From a virus, in IMG/VR virus record IMGVR_UViG_3300020214_000126, positions 1 to 23,607 of that record: a stretch of 23,607 nt of DNA. The stretch is one strand, 5' to 3'. The notes below the pieces were generated by a model. It did no database searches and was not told the DNA's origin. It saw nothing but the letters and a program-made list of their open reading frames with translations. A program made the position numbers and the translations under genes. Shown here one piece after another: positions 19,715-23,607 of this stretch (position 1 is its first letter; each line of letters begins with the position of its first letter).

Positions 19715-19742
19715 TTATAACCCTGCTGACTCTCGTTTAAAC
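19714..19742 (-). promoter_or_regulatory. Possible phage promoter, weaker match (P8)
   Basis: Minus strand GTTTAA, 17 nt, TATAAA. It matches the RTGCAA consensus at four of six -35 positions with the same spacing. The second in-frame ATG of the 119-aa gene follows 5 nt after the -10 box. Confidence 0.4.
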
Positions 19743-20906
19743 TTTCTTCGCGGATTGAATCTCGCGTTTTCCAGTCTCAAGCTGACGCTGGAAACCCTGG
19801 AGAAACTTGAGATACCGATTACCGACCGGAGTCTGGCGAAGCTTTGTCTCCGTATCACGGGTAAGAGGTAGGTTCATCGCCTTCATCGCGCTGTCGAGCA
19901 GGGCGGTATATGACTGCATAAGCTGCTCCTGGATCTGCGATTTCGAGGATCTGAAGGAGAGCTCTAGGAATGCCTTTATGTCATCCTTTGGGTCGAGATC
20001 CGGATAAGTGTTCCGCGCGCCGTCAATGAACTTCTTGAACGCCTCCGGATCTTTCTCTCGCTGATCCTTTGCATCCTTCTCTATCTTGTCACGTGAGCTC
20101 GACAATCCGGCTGTCACGGGCTTGATCCCGAGTGACTGAGCTCCCGCGAGCGCCTCCTGAAACTTTTCGATCGTGTCAGACTCAACAATTCGCTTGAAGA
20201 ACAGGACCCTCTTCGAGAGCCTGTCGAGGATCTCGGCTCCGCGACGTTCCTCGTCGCCCACGAATGAATCGGCAATCTGCAGCAACCGCTCCCTTTCCTT
20301 CACAGCCCCGGGCGGTAGAGCAGCAGCGGGAGGATTCGCTGCCTCCGACAGCTGCCGCCCAAACCCAAAGAAATCAATGGCCCTGGTAAGACGATCGGAG
20401 GCTGCACCAGCAGTGACCGTGGCGGCGGCCTTGTCTGCGGCGGCCCTCTTGTCGGCTTCGGCCTTCTTGTCGGCATCCCGCCAGCCGCGACCGGGTTGCC
20501 ACGCAGCGGCTGGAAGCAGCAGCGGGTTGGCGATCCCGATCAGTAGCGCTGCACCCGTCTTAAGCTCATACTCTCCTGTCCGATATCCATCCTCGTCTTC
20601 CACCTCATCGTAGAATGCCTTACGATAGTACTTGAGGTTGCTGTCAGCTTCCTTCGCGAACTGCTTTCGGGCGGTGGCGTACTTATCGAATGCCTTCTGC
20701 ATCTTCGCACGGTCACCGTCCATCGCTGCGATCGCCATCCGCGCGTTGAATAGCACGTTCTGACCCACGAGCTTTATGGATGACCATCCCGCCTTGAAGA
20801 TGTTCGTGAAGCTACCCCAGAGAGCATCCCATTGTTGATCACTCATCTGCATGGAGGCGGGAATCGAACCCATCCTCTCCTGGAGCAGCCTACGATTTGA
20901 GACCAT
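19737..20906 (-). CDS. Large helical hypothetical, probable virion or internal protein
   Basis: 389 aa. The N-terminus MVSNRRLLQERMGSIPASMQ is followed by long amphipathic helices. A hydrophobic stretch at about 120-136 (GAALLIGIANPLLLPAAA) may be a membrane segment. Then comes an Ala/Lys/Asp-rich coil (ADKKAEADKRAAADKAAATV) and further helices to a basic end. No family recognised. The composition would suit an ejected or core protein. The start has GGAG about 11 nt upstream and lies 5 nt after the 145-aa gene's stop. Confidence 0.6.
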   Translation of the reverse strand: MVSNRRLLQERMGSIPASMQMSDQQWDALWGSFTNIFKAGWSSIKLVGQNVLFNARMAIAAMDGDRAKMQKAFDKYATARKQFAKEADSNLKYYRKAFYDEVEDEDGYRTGEYELKTGAALLIGIANPLLLPAAAWQPGRGWRDADKKAEADKRAAADKAAATVTAGAASDRLTRAIDFFGFGRQLSEAANPPAAALPPGAVKERERLLQIADSFVGDEERRGAEILDRLSKRVLFFKRIVESDTIEKFQEALAGAQSLGIKPVTAGLSSSRDKIEKDAKDQREKDPEAFKKFIDGARNTYPDLDPKDDIKAFLELSFRSSKSQIQEQLMQSYTALLDSAMKAMNLPLTRDTETKLRQTPVGNRYLKFLQGFQRQLETGKREIQSAKKV

Positions 20907-20911
20907 GTTGA

Positions 20912-21349
20912 TTAGACTCCACCGACCTTGATCGGAACGGGTCCTGGCGTGGGAGCAGGCGCGACCGCGGCGGAGGGGGTCGGAGCCTTCGCGGCATTCG
21001 CCGCTGTGGCACCCGCGGACTTCTGGATCTGCAGGGCGTATGGGTCCCGTGGGTCAGCAGCCTCGGCTGAATCGACACCGCTGGTGAGAATCTGCCCAAG
21101 ACCCTCAAGGAACGCGATAAGAGCGGTCTTCTCATCCTCATCGAACTGAGCGACATACTCCTCGAGCTCACCCTTCACATCGGCGTCCTTGGTGGATCGT
21201 CCCGATCGAACAATGTTGAGCTTATCGATGATATCATCGACCGTGATGGGCGCCGCTGGCGCTGCGGGTGGCGGGGCGGGTGCCTCAGCCTGCTCTCGGA
21301 TCCCACGAAGAAAGTTGATCAGCTCACGCTCAGTTCTGATTGTTCTCAT
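20912..21349 (-). CDS. Ala/Pro-rich hypothetical virion-type protein
   Basis: 145 aa. It begins MRTIRTERELINFLRGIREQ, has an Ala/Pro linker, then a compact helical module 'ITVDDIIDKLNIVRSGRSTK' and 'ELEEYVAQFDEDEKTALIAF', and ends in an Ala/Pro-rich tail closing PVPIKVGGV. I recall this arrangement from hypothetical proteins in structural clusters of large phages. The start overlaps the previous stop (ATGA). Function unknown. Confidence 0.65.
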   Translation of the reverse strand: MRTIRTERELINFLRGIREQAEAPAPPPAAPAAPITVDDIIDKLNIVRSGRSTKDADVKGELEEYVAQFDEDEKTALIAFLEGLGQILTSGVDSAEAADPRDPYALQIQKSAGATAANAAKAPTPSAAVAPAPTPGPVPIKVGGV

Positions 21350-21528
21350 TCCTGGCTCCCACGATCATACCTGATCCTGTTGTGGGTTCTCTCACGATAC
21401 CGCTCATTGTAACGACGAGCAGGACTATCCGCGTGATTATCAGCGTATTCCTTGATACGCTGGCGCGCAGCTTCCTCACGCTGAACGATGTCCTGCATGA
21501 ACTTATCGAACTCGAAATCCTGCATCAT
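21346..21528 (-). CDS. 60-aa charged hypothetical protein
   Basis: 60 aa. MMQDFEFDKFMQDIVQREEA then 'RIKEYADNHADSPARRYNER' is highly charged and helical, Arg-rich toward the C-terminus. ATGA overlaps tie it to both neighbours, supporting expression. No recognised family. Confidence 0.6.
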   Translation of the reverse strand: MMQDFEFDKFMQDIVQREEAARQRIKEYADNHADSPARRYNERYRERTHNRIRYDRGSQE

Positions 21529-21872
21529 CCCTCCAGTATCTTCAAATACGCTTGTTCAAATTCTACCCTGGTAACGTGAGCTTTAAAATCACGATCCGCC
21601 AGGGTCACGTCCACACACCCATTAACTATGAGCGTATCCAGCAATCTGCTGAAAAGTGCTCGAGGTTCCACGCAGACCAGCAGGTCACCTGCGTCATCAC
21701 GACTTGCGAACCTAAGCGTAACCGTCGTTGATTTTCCATCAATTTTGATCACAACCGTCGATGGGTCATGCTGCACCGTGGTGTCCAGATCAGCTACGAT
21801 GGTGTCTTCGATCTCGCTTGACACGAAAACGTATGAGCTACCATCATCTATAGCCGTAGGAGCAAACGTCAT
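21525..21872 (-). CDS. Beta-rich hypothetical protein
   Basis: 115 aa from ATG 21872 (MTFAPTAIDDGSSYVFVSSE). In-frame ATGs up to 21911 would add a basic stretch overlapping the dehydratase-like gene more deeply. The chain is strand-rich (TIVADLDTTVQ, STVVIKIDGKSTTVTLRF, GDLLVCVEP), ending in 'EFEQAYLKILEG'. Family unknown. It overlaps the upstream gene by 29 nt and the downstream gene by 4. Confidence 0.55.
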   Translation of the reverse strand: MTFAPTAIDDGSSYVFVSSEIEDTIVADLDTTVQHDPSTVVIKIDGKSTTVTLRFASRDDAGDLLVCVEPRALFSRLLDTLIVNGCVDVTLADRDFKAHVTRVEFEQAYLKILEG

Positions 21873-22230
21873 CGTAGATGAGTTCCGCCTCATTCGCATA
21901 CTCCTTGTCAAGCTCCGTCACGCAGTCGACGCCGTGCGTGTAGACCTCAATCGTCACCACCGGACCCCTACACTTGATCTCAGCGTGGTGGTTCACATGA
22001 TCCTCGTGATCCATGAGCTCATTGATGAAAGATCGAGCAGACCCCCTGTCTCCAAACTCGTAGGTCCTGCAGAGCCGTTCGGGTGACTGCTTCACGAACC
22101 ACTTGCTCTCGTTCCTGGGTGAGATTGGAAGTGATCTCACATCATGTGAGAAATCACGAGGCATATACTGCGGGATCGCCCCATGTTCGAAGTACTCCCG
22201 GAGCAGGTTCGAGACCCTCGGGGTCCGCAT
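21844..22230 (-). CDS. Pterin-4a-carbinolamine dehydratase-like protein
   Basis: 128 aa. Residues 50-121 follow the PCD/DCoH fold: CRTYEFGDRGSARSFINELM, then 'HEDHVNHHAEIKC', 'VVTIEVYTHGVDCVTELDKE' and 'YANEAELIYDD'. The paired His (HH), the later TH and the Asp of TELD match the active-site signature. However, Ala replaces the usual Pro after HH, and the aromatic residue normally before the third strand is missing (CRGPVV). Activity is therefore uncertain. The normal reaction dehydrates 4a-hydroxytetrahydrobiopterin. AAGGA precedes the ATG, 2 nt after the preceding stop. Confidence 0.7.
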   Translation of the reverse strand: MRTPRVSNLLREYFEHGAIPQYMPRDFSHDVRSLPISPRNESKWFVKQSPERLCRTYEFGDRGSARSFINELMDHEDHVNHHAEIKCRGPVVTIEVYTHGVDCVTELDKEYANEAELIYDDVCSYGYR

Positions 22231-22232
22231 GG

Positions 22233-23607
22233 TTACTTCCTTGCAGCCTTGCGAGCCGCCCGATCAGCTGCCTTGATCTGACCGACCAGCGGGTCATCTT
22301 TGCCGAGGTAATCAGCGATGTGAAGCTCCGGGGGCTTCGAGACCGACGCAGCTTTCTTCATCGACGAGAAAGCAGGAGCTGCATAGCTCCCGTATTCCTC
22401 AGCATCCGCGTCGTCAGCCGTCATTGCCGCCGCGGCGGAAAGCAGACCGCGGTGTCCGTTCGACTCGGACTCATCGAGGATATCATTGATGAAATCGACA
22501 TACTCACCACGTTCGGCCATCCCCTCAAGCTGATCCTCCTCGTGGGACTGCAGCTTCTTGTTCTCCTCACCAAACTCAGTCATGAATGCAAGTCCAATCT
22601 TGCGACCAGGCACTCCCTTGTGGGACTTGAAGTTGAGATCAGCGATGGTGGCGAGAGCCTCATAGGTGACCATGCCCATGAAATTCTGAAAGAGCTTCGA
22701 GCCCTCCAGGAATCCAGGGTCTTTCATGTGGGCCTTGTACTCCTCGAGACCCTCCTCATCAAAGAGCTTGACCAGAAAGTCCCTGTTCTCAGGAAGCTCG
22801 AATGCATCGAGGAAAGCTTCCTTGATCGAGTTGTGGACGTATGACTGGATCTTCTTCGGAACGACGAAGGCATTAAGCGAGCGAACGCCCATGATATCAC
22901 GAATGAATGACTGCCGCAGACCCGATGCAGCGGCGTATCCCATCTTCTTCGACTGTGACTGGTAGTCGAAGGCAGGGAGCGCGTTCTTTCCAGCGGGTGC
23001 CTTACGCGCGCGAGCCTTCTTGAAAGCCATCGTGCTCTTCGCGTTAAACTCCTCCACGTAGGTGGCGAGGACCTTTCCACGCTTCGTCTCGAGAGCTCCG
23101 TAAACCTCCGCCTTTACCTCCTCGTCAGGATCATCCATCGTTGAGAGGACATCCATAAAGGTCTCGAGGTCCTTCTTTCCGAGTTTGTAATCGTAGACGG
23201 CACTCTCAAGCTTGTCGATATGGTAATTTGAGATATCAAAATTATCCTTTGCGGCCGCGTACGCCGCGTGCCTATCCGTCGTCAACTTTTCCGCGGGGGC
23301 ACGGATATCATCGTTCTCGTCCTCGTCCTCATCATCTTCGGCGGCAGCCTCCCATTCCCGACTCGGAAGCCGAGCGTCTCCTAAATCAGCACGGCGCTGT
23401 TTAGCGTCAGTCTGATCAGCCTCACTTACCAGAGCTTGGAGGATGCGATTCTTACGCATCATCGACTCCAGCTGGACCTCCTCATCGTCTGAGCCCTCCT
23501 CCTCGAGACGCTCGATGATCTTCTGGAAGGCCATGTATGCCTTGTCGACCTGCTCGGCCGGGACCATCTCAGCAAGTGCCTGCAGCGCGTAGCCGAGCTC
23601 CCGTGGG
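22233..23607 (-). CDS. Large virion-type protein, N-terminus beyond window
   Basis: At least 457 codons. ATG 23567 has no ribosome site, and the frame stays open to the window edge with a matching helical sequence (ELGYALQALAEM), so the true start lies outside. Features: an acidic segment (EDDEDEDENDD), long helices, 'QSYVHNSIKEAFLDAFELPE', and a basic end (KAADRAARKAARK). No family recognised; scaffold, prohead-core or internal virion protein would fit the composition and neighbours. It begins the right-hand block transcribed leftward. Confidence 0.65.
   Translation of the reverse strand, partial: PRELGYALQALAEMVPAEQVDKAYMAFQKIIERLEEEGSDDEEVQLESMMRKNRILQALVSEADQTDAKQRRADLGDARLPSREWEAAAEDDEDEDENDDIRAPAEKLTTDRHAAYAAAKDNFDISNYHIDKLESAVYDYKLGKKDLETFMDVLSTMDDPDEEVKAEVYGALETKRGKVLATYVEEFNAKSTMAFKKARARKAPAGKNALPAFDYQSQSKKMGYAAASGLRQSFIRDIMGVRSLNAFVVPKKIQSYVHNSIKEAFLDAFELPENRDFLVKLFDEEGLEEYKAHMKDPGFLEGSKLFQNFMGMVTYEALATIADLNFKSHKGVPGRKIGLAFMTEFGEENKKLQSHEEDQLEGMAERGEYVDFINDILDESESNGHRGLLSAAAAMTADDADAEEYGSYAAPAFSSMKKAASVSKPPELHIADYLGKDDPLVGQIKAADRAARKAARK

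Noticed and set aside
1-23607. tRNA genes, integrase/attachment sites, insertion sequences, replication origin
   Set aside because: No cloverleaf-like segment, recombinase motif, terminal inverted repeat or origin-like iteron cluster was seen by eye on either strand; a tRNA covariance search would be needed to exclude odd tRNAs.

Overview
This window looks like part of a large tailed-phage (caudovirus) genome, most likely from an environmental assembly. Genes are packed end to end, often joined by ATGA or TGATG stop/start overlaps. Most products are small phage-type hypotheticals. Recognisable genes are typical of a big lytic phage: UvdE-type repair endonuclease, FEN-type 5'-3' exonuclease, GroEL chaperonin, sigma-70-family factor, GIY-YIG and PD-(D/E)XK nucleases, a DUF3310-type protein and a probable tail-tube protein. 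A possible GapR/DUF2312-like protein hints weakly at an alphaproteobacterial host. No tRNA, rRNA, CRISPR array, IS element or integrase was seen, and no stretch over 300 bases lacks a gene.

Nearly everything is on the minus strand, so the window reads right to left. 23607-18888: a block of probable virion or assembly proteins of mostly unknown function, with a pterin-dehydratase-like protein inside it. 18838-15457: an operon with an SH3-like hypothetical, the FEN exonuclease, a 70-aa protein, GroEL and a membrane/coiled-coil protein. 15437-12122: a sigma operon encoding sigma regions 1.2 to 4.1, then a separate coupled protein carrying a region-4.2-like helix-turn-helix, several tiny proteins, a GapR-like protein and a GIY-YIG nuclease. 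12066-11593 (plus strand): a Dps/ferritin-like protein with a strong terminator. 11561-8398: virion-type proteins with an apparent -1 frameshift site, a cupin-like protein and a helical protein. 8392-7832 (plus): a small basic phage protein, divergent from a decayed or frameshifted gene. 7464-5654: UvdE with a 3-TM protein and tiny coupled proteins. 5642-3648: PD-(D/E)XK nuclease and three small proteins. 3585-1181: a tightly coupled seven-gene operon (SH3-like protein, HEAGH metallopeptidase, 33-aa protein, DUF3310-type protein, hypothetical, Fis-type HTH, nucleotidyltransferase). 1181-1: a small protein, a tail-tube-like protein and a truncated gene.

Two results stand out. First, seven intergenic sites (an eighth is weaker) share one architecture, RTGCAA-N17-TATAAT-like. 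This -35 box differs from canonical TTGACA, and it occurs in a genome whose own sigma factor appears split between regions 4.1 and 4.2. Three of these promoters put the -10 box exactly 6 nt before an ATG, implying leaderless mRNAs; four others have a TGG extended -10 and ordinary Shine-Dalgarno leaders. Second, a gene ending in a canonical A AAA AAG heptamer followed at once by TAA is continued in the -1 frame by a 446-codon ORF, suggesting a 618-aa frameshift product. All functions are inferred from reading the sequence; no database search was run.
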